DNA of 64,000 bases from Oscillospiraceae bacterium (GCA_009780175.1 WRAO01000012.1:1-64000), one strand, 5' to 3'. Shown: positions 25,906-35,345, counted from the stretch's first letter. The notes: generated by a model not told the origin, from the sequence alone. Made by a program: numbers and translations.

Positions 25906-26820
25906 TTATCGGATGGGATTCCCGCGCAAGTAGTCCGCCGCTGCCATAGCTTTTTTGCCAGGAGCTTGGAGCGTCGTAATGATGACGGAACCATCTCCTG
26001 CGGCGATTTCTAAGCCGGTTGCTCCGGCTACGATAATAGTGCCTGGGACTCCACTTCCCTGCCCTACGTGAACGGTGTGGAGCTTAAATATCTTATCGCC
26101 AAGCTCAGCCGTCGCCATGGGCCAGGGGTTTAGGCCGCGGATTTGGTTGACGATGCTCTGGGCCGGGCGGGTCCAGTCTACCGGGGACTGGTCGCGGCTG
26201 AGTGGAGGAGCGTAGGTAGCGGCGTCGCTCTGTTGCGGGGTTCTGGTTGCGGTGCCATCTAAGATGCTGGAGATGGTGTCGGCTAGGAGTTCGGCGCCTA
26301 GCGTGCTGAGGCGGGTGAACAGGGCGCCGGAGGTTTCGGTGGGCTCAACGGGCGTTTCACGCATGCTGATGATATCGCCAGTGTCTAGGCCGACGTCCAT
26401 GTGCATGATGGTGACGCCTGTAACTTGCTCGCCGTTAAGGATGGCCCATTGGATGGGCGCGGCGCCTCGGTATTTAGGCAAGAGCGAGGCGTGGACATTA
26501 ATGCAACCTTTGGGCGGGATGTCAAGGATTTCTTTGGGGAGAATCTTACCATAAGCTACGACTACGATCAGATCTGGGGCAAGTTCGCGAATTAAGTTTG
26601 CGGCTTCTCCACCTTTTAGGGTAGCCGGCTGGTAGATGGGCGTGCCATGCGACAAGGCCAGTTCTTTGACGGGGGGCGGAGTGAGTTGCATGCCCCGATC
26701 TTTCGGCTTATCCGGCTGGGTGAAGACGGCGCAGATGGTGTGGCCTGTCTCGTAGAGCGCCTCTAGGGTCGGGCAGGCGAACGCGGGGGTGCCCATGAAT
26801 AGGATGCGGGATTTGGTCAC
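25906..26820 (-). CDS. fmt: methionyl-tRNA formyltransferase
   Basis: A 304-aa enzyme that formylates initiator Met-tRNA using 10-formyl-tetrahydrofolate. The N-terminal Rossmann domain has LFMGTPAFACPTLEAL and the catalytic/folate motif NVHASLLPKYRGAAPIQWAI; the C-terminal OB domain covers about 205-304. The start is GTG 26820, overlapping the def stop as GTGA with GGAGGAGAG just upstream. def and fmt are coupled as usual. Confidence 0.96.
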   Translation of the reverse strand: MTKSRILFMGTPAFACPTLEALYETGHTICAVFTQPDKPKDRGMQLTPPPVKELALSHGTPIYQPATLKGGEAANLIRELAPDLIVVVAYGKILPKEILDIPPKGCINVHASLLPKYRGAAPIQWAILNGEQVTGVTIMHMDVGLDTGDIISMRETPVEPTETSGALFTRLSTLGAELLADTISSILDGTATRTPQQSDAATYAPPLSRDQSPVDWTRPAQSIVNQIRGLNPWPMATAELGDKIFKLHTVHVGQGSGVPGTIIVAGATGLEIAAGDGSVIITTLQAPGKKAMAAADYLRGNPIR

Positions 26821-27326
26821 TCGCTCTCCTCCTCGTCCGGCATGTCTGCGGTGTTGATGAGTTCCTTGGTGAGGCGGTTATAGAGCAGGCCGTCGAGATG
26901 GTCAATCTCGTGGCAGAGCGCGCGGGCGGTGAGGCCTTCGCCTTCTACTTCGTACCACGTGCCGTGCCTATCTTGCGCGCGGACTTTGACACGCTCGGGG
27001 CGGGTTACGAGTCCGACATAACCGGGGATGCTGAGACAGCCTTCGTAGGCCTCGTATTCTCCGTCTTTCTCTAGGATGACGGGGTTGATGAGTTCGTAGA
27101 GATGTTCTTCAATCTCGTCCTCCCCTACTTCTTTGAATTCGAGCACGAGAGCCACGCGGCGCAATATGCCCACCTGCGGCGCGGCGAGGCCGATCCCGTT
27201 GGCGTGGGTCAGCGTGTCTTTCATGTCTTCCAGCAAGATGTGGAGCCTATCGTCGAAGTCGGTGACTTCGCGGCTCATTTTTTCTAGCGTGGGGTCACCT
27301 TTTGTTAAGATATTGCGTCTTGCCAT
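26817..27326 (-). CDS. def: peptide deformylase
   Basis: A 169-aa metalloenzyme removing the N-formyl group from nascent proteins. All three motifs are present: GIGLAAPQ (44-51), EGCLS with metal ligand C97, and HEIDH with H139, E140 and H143. It has an acidic C-terminal tail. It overlaps fmt by 4 nt. Confidence 0.97.
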   Translation of the reverse strand: MARRNILTKGDPTLEKMSREVTDFDDRLHILLEDMKDTLTHANGIGLAAPQVGILRRVALVLEFKEVGEDEIEEHLYELINPVILEKDGEYEAYEGCLSIPGYVGLVTRPERVKVRAQDRHGTWYEVEGEGLTARALCHEIDHLDGLLYNRLTKELINTADMPDEEESE

Positions 27327-27357
27327 GTGGGTTCACCTCTTATGTGCTACTGCGAAT

Positions 27358-28242
27358 CTATTTATTTTCTACTTCAAGTCCACGCCCGATATAAACGCTT
27401 CCATTCTTCCTCGCGTTCAGAGTCTCTTTCTGTGGCGTACGTGGGTCTGCCATGCTGTAGTTCATTTTTGCCTCGGCGCTGATATTGACAAAGGAAATCG
27501 GCAGTCCGGCAGAGGCGAAGAAGGATTTTCCGGATTGCAATTGAAAATGCAGATGCGGCTCCGACGTATTGCCGGAATTACCGCATTTTGCGATCACTTC
27601 ACCTCGTTTGACTTGATCTCCTTTGCGCACAGTGATGCTGCCGGGAATCAGGTGGGCGCTGAGGCTAAACTCTTGTTCGGCGTGCTGGATCACAATAAAA
27701 TTGCCTCGAATATCCCATGTGTCGCAGTAGACTTTTGTGCCGGTTACTCTGCTGTCTTTGTGGTTGCCGCTGACCTGAACAACCGTTCCATCTGCGGGGG
27801 CAATAATGTTTTCTCCATAGCAATAGTAGCTATCTAGCCTCGTATTGTCTCCCTCGAACGACTTGCCCTCGTCGTTCATGATGATGAAGTCATAGGCGTA
27901 TCTTTGCGGTAGGATGCCCCAAGAGTGAGAAAGCGCTTTGTCTACGCCACCGTTGAAGGTCGTCCACTTGCCTTCGAAGGGCAGGATGTAGTCTACTTTG
28001 CAGTCGTAGTTTTCTGCGGACGGCAAGTTCGAGCCATATTTGATCTTTGCAAACCAGCTTCCAAAAATTTGACACATTCCCAGCCAAAAATTGACGTCCA
28101 GAAACACAAACAAGGGGAGCATAGAAAGCAAATTCAAAATCGAAGGGTAAGATATTCCGAATACGCCGATTAGTATCCGGATTAATGTCCATGTTACCCC
28201 TATCCTCCATAATACGCCTGGAATGCGGATGATTGTTACCAT
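27358..28242 (-). CDS. M23-family (LytM-type) metallopeptidase with N-terminal membrane helices
   Basis: A 294-aa protein. The N-terminus is hydrophobic, with two to three TM segments over about 1-70 (VLWRIGVTWTLIRILIGVFG, LLSMLPLFVFLDVNFWLGM). The M23 domain (about 90-260) has the variant first metal motif HSWGILPQRYAYDF and the conserved final HxH in SEPHLHFQLQSG. These proteins cut peptidoglycan cross-bridges or act as regulators of other hydrolases; catalytic competence of the variant first motif is not certain. It sits between def and a small TM protein, in the segment that interrupts the normal priA-def order. Confidence 0.85.
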   Translation of the reverse strand: MVTIIRIPGVLWRIGVTWTLIRILIGVFGISYPSILNLLSMLPLFVFLDVNFWLGMCQIFGSWFAKIKYGSNLPSAENYDCKVDYILPFEGKWTTFNGGVDKALSHSWGILPQRYAYDFIIMNDEGKSFEGDNTRLDSYYCYGENIIAPADGTVVQVSGNHKDSRVTGTKVYCDTWDIRGNFIVIQHAEQEFSLSAHLIPGSITVRKGDQVKRGEVIAKCGNSGNTSEPHLHFQLQSGKSFFASAGLPISFVNISAEAKMNYSMADPRTPQKETLNARKNGSVYIGRGLEVENK

Positions 28243-28271
28243 ACTAGTACGCTCTCTTTTCTATGAATTCC

Positions 28272-28350
28272 TTCACACCCCTACGCCCCGTCCACATCCC
28301 CATACACCGACACCCCACGATATTCTTTCAGGGTCGGGACGCGTTTTAGG
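28272..28350. repeat. 79-bp duplicate of the priA 3' end
   Basis: This segment matches 28828-28906 (the last codons of priA plus 9 nt beyond its stop) at 77 of 79 positions, in the same orientation, 556 bp away. The mismatches are 28331-28332 only. The two copies bracket the 28411-28782 gene. The copy has no upstream priA sequence, so it is a detached tail. Confidence 0.9.
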
Positions 28351-28410
28351 GTGTTGCGCTCACCTCGTGTGTGTGTCTACGCAATTGCTTATTCGATACG
28401 GAGCATGGTC

Positions 28411-28782
28411 TTACTTTTTCGGAGTCCATATCTTCTGAACTTCTGATTTTTCTTCGCATTCGTGCTCTTCCTCTAGCGCATTGCCTTTCTGAATTCCATC
28501 TGCACCGATGTTATCGTTTTTTTCATCATGACTCCTTTTGGTTTCTACTAGCTCTTCCTCAAGCTCTTTTGCACGCTGTGCTTGGAATTCGCTGGCTTCA
28601 ACCTCGGTAGGAGTGGGAATTCTGAACGTCTTAAGCTTCTCCATAAGCTTTTCCCTAGATTTTTCTATAGGCTTTTCTGTGGAAATGTACATTATAAAAT
28701 AAAATATTCCTCCAACAATAAGAACCACAGAAACGATCACACCAATGACATAGATATAGTATAGAACCATTATAAGCACCAT
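28411..28782 (-). CDS. single-TM protein with charged coiled-coil tail
   Basis: A 123-aa protein from ATG 28782, with GGAGGG 7 nt upstream (a TTG at 28797 is too close to it). One N-terminal TM helix (IYVIGVIVSVVLIVGGIFYF) is followed by a strongly charged region likely to form a coiled coil (EKSREKLMEKLKTF; FQAQRAKELEEELVETK) and a hydrophilic Lys/Glu tail. No family recognised. It lies between two copies of the priA 3' end and is AT-richer than priA, so it looks like a recent insertion. Confidence 0.7.
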   Translation of the reverse strand: MVLIMVLYYIYVIGVIVSVVLIVGGIFYFIMYISTEKPIEKSREKLMEKLKTFRIPTPTEVEASEFQAQRAKELEEELVETKRSHDEKNDNIGADGIQKGNALEEEHECEEKSEVQKIWTPKK

Positions 28783-28827
28783 GGGATGACCCTCCAATTT
28801 TCTCCGTCACAGAACCCCCTAGCTTGT

Positions 28828-28906
28828 TTCACACCCCTACGCCCCGTCCACATCCCCATACACCGACACCCCACGATATTCTTTCAACGTCGGGACGCGT
28901 TTTAGG
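28828..28906. repeat. original copy of the duplicated priA tail
   Basis: Partner of the 28272-28350 repeat (offset 556 bp, two mismatches). It covers the C-terminal codons of priA and the first bases after its stop. Confidence 0.9.
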
Positions 28907-31296
28907 ATGTGGGCTATGTAGCCGCGCACCAGTTTATTCTGGCGCGTACGGATGGTCACATGATAGCGGTAGCGATTGTTTACCTTGACAACGCCCGCCG
29001 GGGCTGGGCCAATCATTTCGGCGCCCTCTCCCAGTTCTGCAAGGTGCGTCTCGAGGGTGCGGCGGATGTTTGTGATACAGCGGAGCACCATGGTTTCGTC
29101 GAGGCCGGTGCAGGTGATGCTGATGAGGTCTAGGATGGGAGGCGCGCCTTGGAGCTTCCTGATGGTGATTTCGCGTTCGTAAAATCCGTCGTAATCCTGC
29201 TTTGCGGCGAGGAGAACGACTTCGTGGGCGGGGGTAAAGGTCTGGATTACGGCGCGGCCCGCTTTTTCGCCCCGCCCTGCCCGTCCGACGACTTGGGTGA
29301 CGAGGGAAAAGGTACGCTCTTGGGAGCGGTAGTCGTTCATGTAAAGACCCTGATCCGCGGAGATGACGCCGACTAAGGTGACATTTGGAAAATCGAGGCC
29401 TTTTGTCACCATTTGCGTACCGACGAGGATGGGGATTTTTTCTTGTTCGAAGCGTTTGAGGAGCGCGTCATGGCTGAGGGTTGGGCCGATGATATCGGTG
29501 TCCATCCGGAGGATTTCGCGGCCCGGAAAGAGCGTTTCTAGCTCTTCTTGGACGCGTTGTGTGCCTGCTCCGACGTGTTTTAGTATCCCATTACAGTCCG
29601 GACAGGACTCCTCTACGGGTGTACTTTGGCCGCAATAGTGACACATAAGGCGCCCATTTGCCCTATGATAAGTCAGGCTTACGCTGCAGTTTTCGCAGGT
29701 ATACGTGTACCCGCATTCGCCGCAAACGAGGAGGTTACTGGTACCTCTGCGGTTGAGAAAAAGGATGCTTTGCTCCCCCATCGCGATGTTTTTGGCGAGT
29801 TCACGGTGCAATTCTGTGCTGATATTGGTGCTATTTCCGGCCTTTAAATTCTCCCGCATGTCCGCGATAATGACCTCAGGCAGTTGCATTTGGTTGTAGC
29901 GAGAGGTCAATTGGAAGGCGTGATAGCGTCCCGTTTCGGCGGCGTACTGGGTTTCTATAGAGGGCGTTGCGGAGCCAAGAAGGAGAAGCGCATGTTCCTG
30001 TGCGCAACGATATTTTGCCACATCACGGGCGTGATATCTGGGGGATTGCTCAGACTTATAGGTATGTTCCTGCTCCTCGTCAATCACGATAACGCCGAGA
30101 TTCTTCACCGGTGCGAATACCGCCGATCGCGTGCCGACAACGACAGAGACGGCGCCGGAGTGGATGCGCTTCCACTCGTCGTACCGCTCTCCGAGCCCCA
30201 GCGCGCTATGGAGGACGGCGACGCGGTCACCGAAGCGTGCGGTGAAGTTACCCATCAGCTGAGGCGTAAGGGCGATTTCGGGAGCGAGGACGATGGCAGT
30301 TTTACCGTCTTTTACAACTTGGTCAATCAGGTGGAGGTAGACCGAGGTTTTGCCGCTGCCGGTGATGCCGCGCAGGAGGGCAGCTTCGGGTTTGTCGCTT
30401 TGATAGAGCGCGAGTAGGCCGTCATAGGCAATTTGCTGTTCTTCGGTAAGAGTCGTAGTCGCCGTGCCGGGTTTTGGGGTATGTTCGGGGCGGCGGAAGA
30501 CTTCTCTGGTTTCGATGGTAATTAGCCCCGCTTTGGCGAGGGCGTTGAGCGTCTGTGTTGTGGCGCCGGTGTAGTAGCTCAGTTCTTTCGCGCTGACTTC
30601 ACCGGCAGAGGCAAGAAGTTCGAGCACTTCCGCCTGTTTTTTTGCGGTACGCTGTTTGCGCTCGGCGTATTCCAACGCGTCTTCTGGGAGGACAGCTAGG
30701 GTCACGAATTTTTCGAGCTTGTCCTTTACACGCCGGGCCTCGTCTATGGTCTGGATGATGACGCCTGCATCGAGCAGACGGCGCAGACCGTTCATGGCGG
30801 TTTTTGCGCCGACTTTGCGGCTGAAGTCCGCTTCTTCTACGGGTTGTTTCGCATTGAAGAGGACTTCCAACACCTCAAGAGCGGCTGTGGCATGATGCAC
30901 CGCCGCTTCCGCCGCAGGGCGGTTGATGCCCTCTGCGAGACGGTAGCGGTAGTTGATTTGATACCAGAGGCCTGTGGGCAACATAGCTCTGACGGCGTCG
31001 TAGACGGTACAGAAGAATCGTTCTCGCATCCACAGGGCGAGTTTGATTTGGGATTCGGCGAGTACGGGTTCTAGGTCTACCACACTGTCAATGGGTTTGA
31101 GCTTTGCGTGGGCGCTTTTTTCCGCCACGCTGAGGATGAGGCCTTCACAGCGGCGGTTGCCCCTTGCAAACGGAACGATCACCCGCATCCCGGGCCGCAC
31201 GGCTTCTGCCAGATGGGCTGGGACGAGGTAATCGTAAGGCCTGTCTATCGAATAGGTCGCCGAGGATACGGCTACTTTTACAACAGTTCCGCTCAC
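28837..31296 (-). CDS. priA: primosomal replication-restart helicase PriA
   Basis: An 819-aa superfamily 2 helicase that reloads the replisome at stalled forks. It contains an N-terminal DNA-binding domain (YDYLVP, GMRVIVPFARGNRRCEG), Walker A GITGSGKTSVYLHL, Walker B VIDEEQEHTYKSEQ, and two zinc sites (CGECGYTYTCENC; CHYCGQSTPVEESCPDC). Motifs V/VI are GTQMVTKGLDFPNVTLVG and QVVGRAGRGEKAG. I chose GTG 31296, with AAGGGGGG upstream, giving the usual N-terminus. In Bacillus coaBC lies between rpoZ and priA; here it is missing. The last 70 bases are duplicated downstream. Confidence 0.95.
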   Translation of the reverse strand: MSGTVVKVAVSSATYSIDRPYDYLVPAHLAEAVRPGMRVIVPFARGNRRCEGLILSVAEKSAHAKLKPIDSVVDLEPVLAESQIKLALWMRERFFCTVYDAVRAMLPTGLWYQINYRYRLAEGINRPAAEAAVHHATAALEVLEVLFNAKQPVEEADFSRKVGAKTAMNGLRRLLDAGVIIQTIDEARRVKDKLEKFVTLAVLPEDALEYAERKQRTAKKQAEVLELLASAGEVSAKELSYYTGATTQTLNALAKAGLITIETREVFRRPEHTPKPGTATTTLTEEQQIAYDGLLALYQSDKPEAALLRGITGSGKTSVYLHLIDQVVKDGKTAIVLAPEIALTPQLMGNFTARFGDRVAVLHSALGLGERYDEWKRIHSGAVSVVVGTRSAVFAPVKNLGVIVIDEEQEHTYKSEQSPRYHARDVAKYRCAQEHALLLLGSATPSIETQYAAETGRYHAFQLTSRYNQMQLPEVIIADMRENLKAGNSTNISTELHRELAKNIAMGEQSILFLNRRGTSNLLVCGECGYTYTCENCSVSLTYHRANGRLMCHYCGQSTPVEESCPDCNGILKHVGAGTQRVQEELETLFPGREILRMDTDIIGPTLSHDALLKRFEQEKIPILVGTQMVTKGLDFPNVTLVGVISADQGLYMNDYRSQERTFSLVTQVVGRAGRGEKAGRAVIQTFTPAHEVVLLAAKQDYDGFYEREITIRKLQGAPPILDLISITCTGLDETMVLRCITNIRRTLETHLAELGEGAEMIGPAPAGVVKVNNRYRYHVTIRTRQNKLVRGYIAHILKRVPTLKEYRGVSVYGDVDGA

Positions 31297-31332
31297 CGAC
31301 AACCCCCCTTTTACGCAGAACAATCTGCTTTC

Positions 31333-31533
31333 TTACTGCTCGTTGACCGTAACGGCGAGTTTGCCGTCTGCGATTTCTTCGATCGCGTAGGAGACGGGTT
31401 TTTTATCGAGGACGTAGCCGTTTTGCTCGGCGCGGTCTGAGATGTTACGTGCGCGGCGGGCGGCGACGTTGACGAGCATGTAGCGACTGTTTACCTTTTC
31501 GAGCAGTTCGGACATGGAGGGGTATAGCATCAT
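31333..31533 (-). CDS. rpoZ: RNA polymerase omega subunit
   Basis: A 66-aa protein with the omega pattern: MMLYPSMSELLEKVNSRYML, VNVAARRARNISD, then KKPVSYAIEEIADGKL. Omega binds the beta-prime C-terminus and helps polymerase assembly. AAGGAGA lies before the double ATG. It sits between gmk and priA as in other Firmicutes. Confidence 0.93.
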   Translation of the reverse strand: MMLYPSMSELLEKVNSRYMLVNVAARRARNISDRAEQNGYVLDKKPVSYAIEEIADGKLAVTVNEQ

Positions 31534-31584
31534 GTTGGTGTTCTCCTTTTATTGTGGGGACAAAACTGTGTTCGCCCGCGTTTT

Positions 31585-32184
31585 TCATGAGATAAGATGG
31601 CGGCGGAATTCTAGTTTGCAGTGTTCGGCTTTGATGATGGCTAGGACTTCAGAAACGGCTTCTTCTGCCGTGTCGTTGATAACGAGGTAGTCGTAGAAGT
31701 GGGCTTTGGCGTATTCTTCGCGGGCTCTGCCCAGGCGGTTTAGGATTTTTTCTTCCGTATCTGTCCCTCTGGTGCGGAGGCGCTGTTCCAGGATCGCGAT
31801 GGAGGGTGGAAAGAGGAAAATGGCGACTGCTTCCGGCATTTTTTCTCTGACTTTGGCGGCGCCTTCTACCTCGATGTCTAAAAACACATCGTGTCCCGCG
31901 TCGAGCTGGGCTTTTACGGGGGGCAAGGGGGTGCCATACCAGTTGCCGAAGTGGTGGTTGGACTCCAGGAATCCGCCTTCGGCCTGTTGTTTGAGGAAGG
32001 TTTGCTCCTCGATGAATAAATATTCTCGTCCGTCTATTTCACCGGGGCGTGGGTGTCTGGTGGTGGCGGAGACGGAGAAATGGGCGTCGGGCAACTGTTC
32101 GAACACACCTTTTAGGATGGTGCTCTTTCCGCTGCCGGAAGGTCCGGATAGGATAAAGAGCTTGCCTTGTTTTCTAGTTATCAT
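31585..32184 (-). CDS. gmk: guanylate kinase
   Basis: A P-loop enzyme of 199 aa making GDP from GMP. The P-loop is [13 protein letters not shown]; other conserved blocks are [17 protein letters not shown] and [18 protein letters not shown]. The start is placed at ATG 32184, giving the usual short lead into the P-loop and an 11-nt overlap with remA; ATG 32199 is possible but sits directly on the GGAGAGG site. Conserved neighbours are remA upstream and rpoZ downstream. Confidence 0.95.
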   Translation of the reverse strand: MITRKQGKLFILSGPSGSGKSTILKGVFEQLPDAHFSVSATTRHPRPGEIDGREYLFIEEQTFLKQQAEGGFLESNHHFGNWYGTPLPPVKAQLDAGHDVFLDIEVEGAAKVREKMPEAVAIFLFPPSIAILEQRLRTRGTDTEEKILNRLGRAREEYAKAHFYDYLVINDTAEEAVSEVLAIIKAEHCKLEFRRHLIS

Positions 32185-32446
32185 CGTGGTCCAATTCATC
32201 CTCTCCGTGGGATTTGCTCGTCACACGGCCTGCGACTGTCTCCGGCTGGATGGCCGAGAGAATAACGTGACCGCTATCCATTATGATAACCGCACGGGTG
32301 CGCCGTCCATACGTGGCGTCGATGAGCTTTCCGCGATCTCTGGCTTCGGTGATGATGCGTTTGATGGGGGCTGACTCCGGACTCACAATGGCAATCAGGC
32401 GCGATTGAGAAATCATGTTCCCAAATCCTATGTTGATTAGCTTCAT
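32174..32446 (-). CDS. remA: extracellular matrix regulator RemA/YlzA family (DUF370)
   Basis: A 90-aa protein matching the RemA family: [38 protein letters not shown] and [19 protein letters not shown]. In Bacillus RemA is a ring-forming DNA-binding activator of matrix and osmoprotection genes. It is present here in its standard place between yicC and gmk. The C-terminal acidic tail ([11 protein letters not shown]) is variable. Confidence 0.93.
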   Translation of the reverse strand: MKLINIGFGNMISQSRLIAIVSPESAPIKRIITEARDRGKLIDATYGRRTRAVIIMDSGHVILSAIQPETVAGRVTSKSHGEDELDHDDN

Positions 32447-32456
32447 CTCTATTCCC

Positions 32457-33335
32457 CTATTCGATGTTTTGGGCCTGTTCTCGTATCTTCTCGATTTCTG
32501 CTTTCAGGTCGATCACGATTTTTCCGAGGGTGAGATCTTGACACTTGGAACCGATGGTATTGGCCTCTCTGCCGAATTCTTGGAGTAAAAAGTCGATCTT
32601 GCGACCCACTTGACCGCCGGCGTTTAAGATGTCTCTGAGTTGGGAGATGTGGCTACGGAGCCTTGTAATCTCCTCGTCTACCGCGACTCGGTCGGCGAAG
32701 AGAGCGGCTTCCGTTAAAATTCGGCTCTCTTCGATGTGCTTGCCCTCTAGGATTTCAGTCATGCGTTGTTCGAGTTTTGCGCGGTAGGCTTTTACTGTCT
32801 CTGGGGACAGGCGTTCGACTTGGTCGGTCAGGGCGGCGATGTGGTCTAGGCGGGCGGTGATGTCTCGGTGGAGTTTCGCGCCTTCTATGAGGCGCATGGT
32901 ATTGAAATTTGTGAGGGCCTCTTTCAGGATTTGGTGGATGTCTCGCGTGAAGGCGTCGTCATCAGTTTCTGGACGGTCTACGGTGAGTACGTCGGGCAGT
33001 CTTGCCACTTGCACGGCAGTAAGTTCGGAGGGTAGGCTGAAGCGATCGGCGATTTGTTTGAGGGTTGTCACGTAGGCGTCCGCTAAGGGTTCATTGAGGG
33101 TGATTTTTACCTCTTGGTCTTTCGCGCTGTCTACATTGATGAACACGTCTACCTTGCCGCGGGCCACTTCCCCGCCGATCTGCTTTTTCAGGCTCTCTTC
33201 CACGAATAGATAGCGTCTTGGCATGCGGACGGAGATGTCCAGGTAGCGGTTATTTACCGCTTTGAGTTCGATTTCCAGTTCTAGGGTGCCTGATACGCCG
33301 TTGGCGCTGCCATAGCCGGTCATGCTTCGGATCAT
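32457..33335 (-). CDS. yicC: YicC/YloC family endoribonuclease
   Basis: A 292-aa protein with the diagnostic N-terminus [20 protein letters not shown], the [14 protein letters not shown] block and the C-terminal [21 protein letters not shown] signature. YicC-family proteins are stress-linked endoribonucleases. It is first of the conserved yicC-remA-gmk-rpoZ-priA chain, with GGTGA upstream of the ATG. Confidence 0.93.
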   Translation of the reverse strand: MIRSMTGYGSANGVSGTLELEIELKAVNNRYLDISVRMPRRYLFVEESLKKQIGGEVARGKVDVFINVDSAKDQEVKITLNEPLADAYVTTLKQIADRFSLPSELTAVQVARLPDVLTVDRPETDDDAFTRDIHQILKEALTNFNTMRLIEGAKLHRDITARLDHIAALTDQVERLSPETVKAYRAKLEQRMTEILEGKHIEESRILTEAALFADRVAVDEEITRLRSHISQLRDILNAGGQVGRKIDFLLQEFGREANTIGSKCQDLTLGKIVIDLKAEIEKIREQAQNIE

Positions 33336-33352
33336 TTGCGAGTCACCACTCT

Positions 33353-33871
33353 CTATAGTTGTTCTCTTTGTTTATAAATTCGAATGAGGTAGAAGCTGAT
33401 TAGTCTGCCCATACCGATGTCGTAGATTAAAAAGGCCACCGCGCCGCCCAGGTAAATGAGAGGAAGCGCCCAATCGCCGAAGGGGATGGCCCCGAGCACG
33501 AGGGCTTGTAGAATGGTCAGGTACAGGGTGAGGGCTAAAAAGAAAGCGGCGAATTTGATTGCGAAACCTACAATTTGAGAACTTTGCCGCTCTGCGAAGC
33601 TCTTTATGATTGGATAGGCGCCCAAAAAGGTAAGATAGAGGATCACCCCGGTTCGGTCCGGAACGATGAGCAGGCCCAGGATCGCCGTGGCGGCAAAGCA
33701 GAGGATGCCGTAGCGGAAGCCGCCCTCAATCACAGAGGCGGCAACAAATACGCCCGCTAAGGCCGCGAAGGAGAGATGCATAAGAGGAAAGATGGTGCCC
33801 ATGAATAACATCGCAACCGCAGCGGCTACGTAGATAGCGGTGAGCGTGAGGGCGCGCGTCTCTGTTTTCAT
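33353..33871 (-). CDS. hypothetical polytopic membrane protein
   Basis: A 172-aa protein with about five TM helices: LTLTAIYVAAAVAMLFMGTI, FAALAGVFVAASVIEGG, YGILCFAATAILGLLIV, a VILYLTFLGAYP segment, FAAFFLALTLYLTILQAL and PLIYLGGAVAFLIYDIGMG. The layout recalls small Firmicutes transporter-like S-component or YybS-type membrane proteins, but no specific family is certain. It lies 4 nt after the J-domain gene and 17 nt before yicC, so all are probably one transcript. Confidence 0.75.
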   Translation of the reverse strand: MKTETRALTLTAIYVAAAVAMLFMGTIFPLMHLSFAALAGVFVAASVIEGGFRYGILCFAATAILGLLIVPDRTGVILYLTFLGAYPIIKSFAERQSSQIVGFAIKFAAFFLALTLYLTILQALVLGAIPFGDWALPLIYLGGAVAFLIYDIGMGRLISFYLIRIYKQREQL

Positions 33872-33875
33872 CGCG

Positions 33876-34448
33876 TTACCTGCAGCAGCAGTTGAGACAC
33901 ATGAGAAGGGTGCAACAGTCGCACATGTCTACGCCGCCTTGTCCTTGGCCGCCCCGATAAGCAAAGCCACCGGTATTGACCTGATGGAGCGCCGCCTGAT
34001 ATTCCCGATTGTTAGGCTCCATCGCCGCAGCCTGTTGGATATGTTGCCGAGCCTGATCGAGCCAACCCTTGCGATAGCAAAGGCTGCCCATAAGAAAATG
34101 CCATTCCGCATTACGGTCACGCATGGAGTTGAGCATCTGTTCCGCTTGGACCAGATTGCCCATTTGAATCGCCATGCGGATTTGGGCGGATGTTCCGCTA
34201 TAGTTGCCACTGTAGCCGCCGGATGCGCCGTTGTAGCTCGCATTACCGGAAGAGCCGCCACTTTGCATCCGTTGAATGGTATCGTAGGCTTCGTTGATTT
34301 CTTTCATCTTCTCCTGAGCCAAGTCTGCCAGGGGATTGTTGTGATAGTTGTCCGGGTGGTATTTGCGGGCGAGTTCCCGATAGGCTTTTTTTACCTCGTC
34401 TTCACTGGCACGCGGGGACACGCCCAGTACTTTGTAGGGATCATTCAT
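33876..34448 (-). CDS. J-domain protein with Cys-rich C-terminal tail
   Basis: A 190-aa protein. The N-terminal J domain (about 3-65) starts [20 protein letters not shown] and has the HPD motif in [10 protein letters not shown], so it should stimulate a DnaK-type chaperone. A Gly/Ser-rich linker leads to helical TPR-like repeats ([20 protein letters not shown]). The end is unusual: [17 protein letters not shown], seven cysteines in the last 16 residues. The start overlaps the DUF5685 stop as ATGA. J-domain proteins of this type are found next to DUF5685 genes, suggesting a shared role, possibly metal or membrane related (inference). Confidence 0.88.
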   Translation of the reverse strand: MNDPYKVLGVSPRASEDEVKKAYRELARKYHPDNYHNNPLADLAQEKMKEINEAYDTIQRMQSGGSSGNASYNGASGGYSGNYSGTSAQIRMAIQMGNLVQAEQMLNSMRDRNAEWHFLMGSLCYRKGWLDQARQHIQQAAAMEPNNREYQAALHQVNTGGFAYRGGQGQGGVDMCDCCTLLMCLNCCCR

Positions 34449-35344
34449 ATGTCGGTTGATTCCTTTCTTCTCTGCCATCTGCCCATGTTTCGCTGAAAGC
34501 GGCCTTCGAAGACGCTTTTTGTCGCTGTGGGGAAACTCAGGTAGATGATGTTCTCTAAAATGCCGCTCCATTGGCCGCTCGGCAGAAGATTGTAGGCCGA
34601 GGCGATAAGGTTGGCTGAATGATTTATGGTGGTTTCCAGCCAGTCTTTGTCCGCTTCTCTCAGCTTGCCGTCTGTGAGTTGGAAACGTGCCGCGAGCGGG
34701 TTATAGTTGCCAGACTGCTTGTCTTGTTCTAAGTCGTCATAAGCGTCGATAAGGTAGATCCATCGGCCGGTGTGGTAGAGGAGTTGTTCGAAAATGCGCC
34801 GTTCGGCTTCGTCTGTCACCTGTTCTGCGGCGTGGGGTAAGATGGCGGCGAAGGTGTCTGCCACGCGGTCGAGATCGCCACTTTGCGCTTGTTCCAGTTC
34901 GCGCAGCTTTGAGAGTTGGGTTTGGCAGTGGGAATCGAACGCGATAAAATCGCGGGCGGCTTTTCGATAGGCTCTGCCGAGAAGTAGGGAGGCAAATCGG
35001 GCGGGCAGGCTTTTGATGAATCCGCCGTCGGCGATTTGGTCTTTTAATCGCCAGTGCGTGAGAATCAGGCTGTATCCCGCCGCCTGGTGGAATGGTTCGC
35101 TGCCTTCAGGACAGCGGCGCGCGCGAAAAGGTTGGGCCAGACAGCGTTTTTTGCAATATTGCATCTCCCCCGCCCCCTGCGAAAGCAGGATAGCAAGGAA
35201 GGCGAAATCGTAGTTGAGCACGAAGCGGGCGAGGAATCCGTAGTTTTTCTTTAGGCTATGGCAGAGGCCGCAATAGGCTCCTTTGAACTGTTCGAGTTCT
35301 TTGACTTTCAGTTCCGCCTGAATGGGAATCACATATCCAAACAT
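34445..35344 (-). CDS. DUF5685 family protein
   Basis: A 299-aa protein that begins [20 protein letters not shown] and continues with [12 protein letters not shown], the family hallmark, plus a second Cys pair ([10 protein letters not shown]). The rest is all-helical, with aspartate-containing helices ([21 protein letters not shown]) that resemble isoprenoid-synthase-like folds. Function unknown. Its start lies 1 nt after the cdaR stop, and it overlaps the J-domain gene, making a coupled cdaA-cdaR-DUF5685-J set. Confidence 0.82.
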   Translation of the reverse strand: MFGYVIPIQAELKVKELEQFKGAYCGLCHSLKKNYGFLARFVLNYDFAFLAILLSQGAGEMQYCKKRCLAQPFRARRCPEGSEPFHQAAGYSLILTHWRLKDQIADGGFIKSLPARFASLLLGRAYRKAARDFIAFDSHCQTQLSKLRELEQAQSGDLDRVADTFAAILPHAAEQVTDEAERRIFEQLLYHTGRWIYLIDAYDDLEQDKQSGNYNPLAARFQLTDGKLREADKDWLETTINHSANLIASAYNLLPSGQWSGILENIIYLSFPTATKSVFEGRFQRNMGRWQRRKESTDI

Positions 35345-35345
35345 A

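Noticed and set aside
28837..28920. Integrase attachment site from the priA tail repeat
   Set aside because: No integrase or phage gene lies between the copies and the interval is only about 0.5 kb, so a simple duplication/insertion is preferred.
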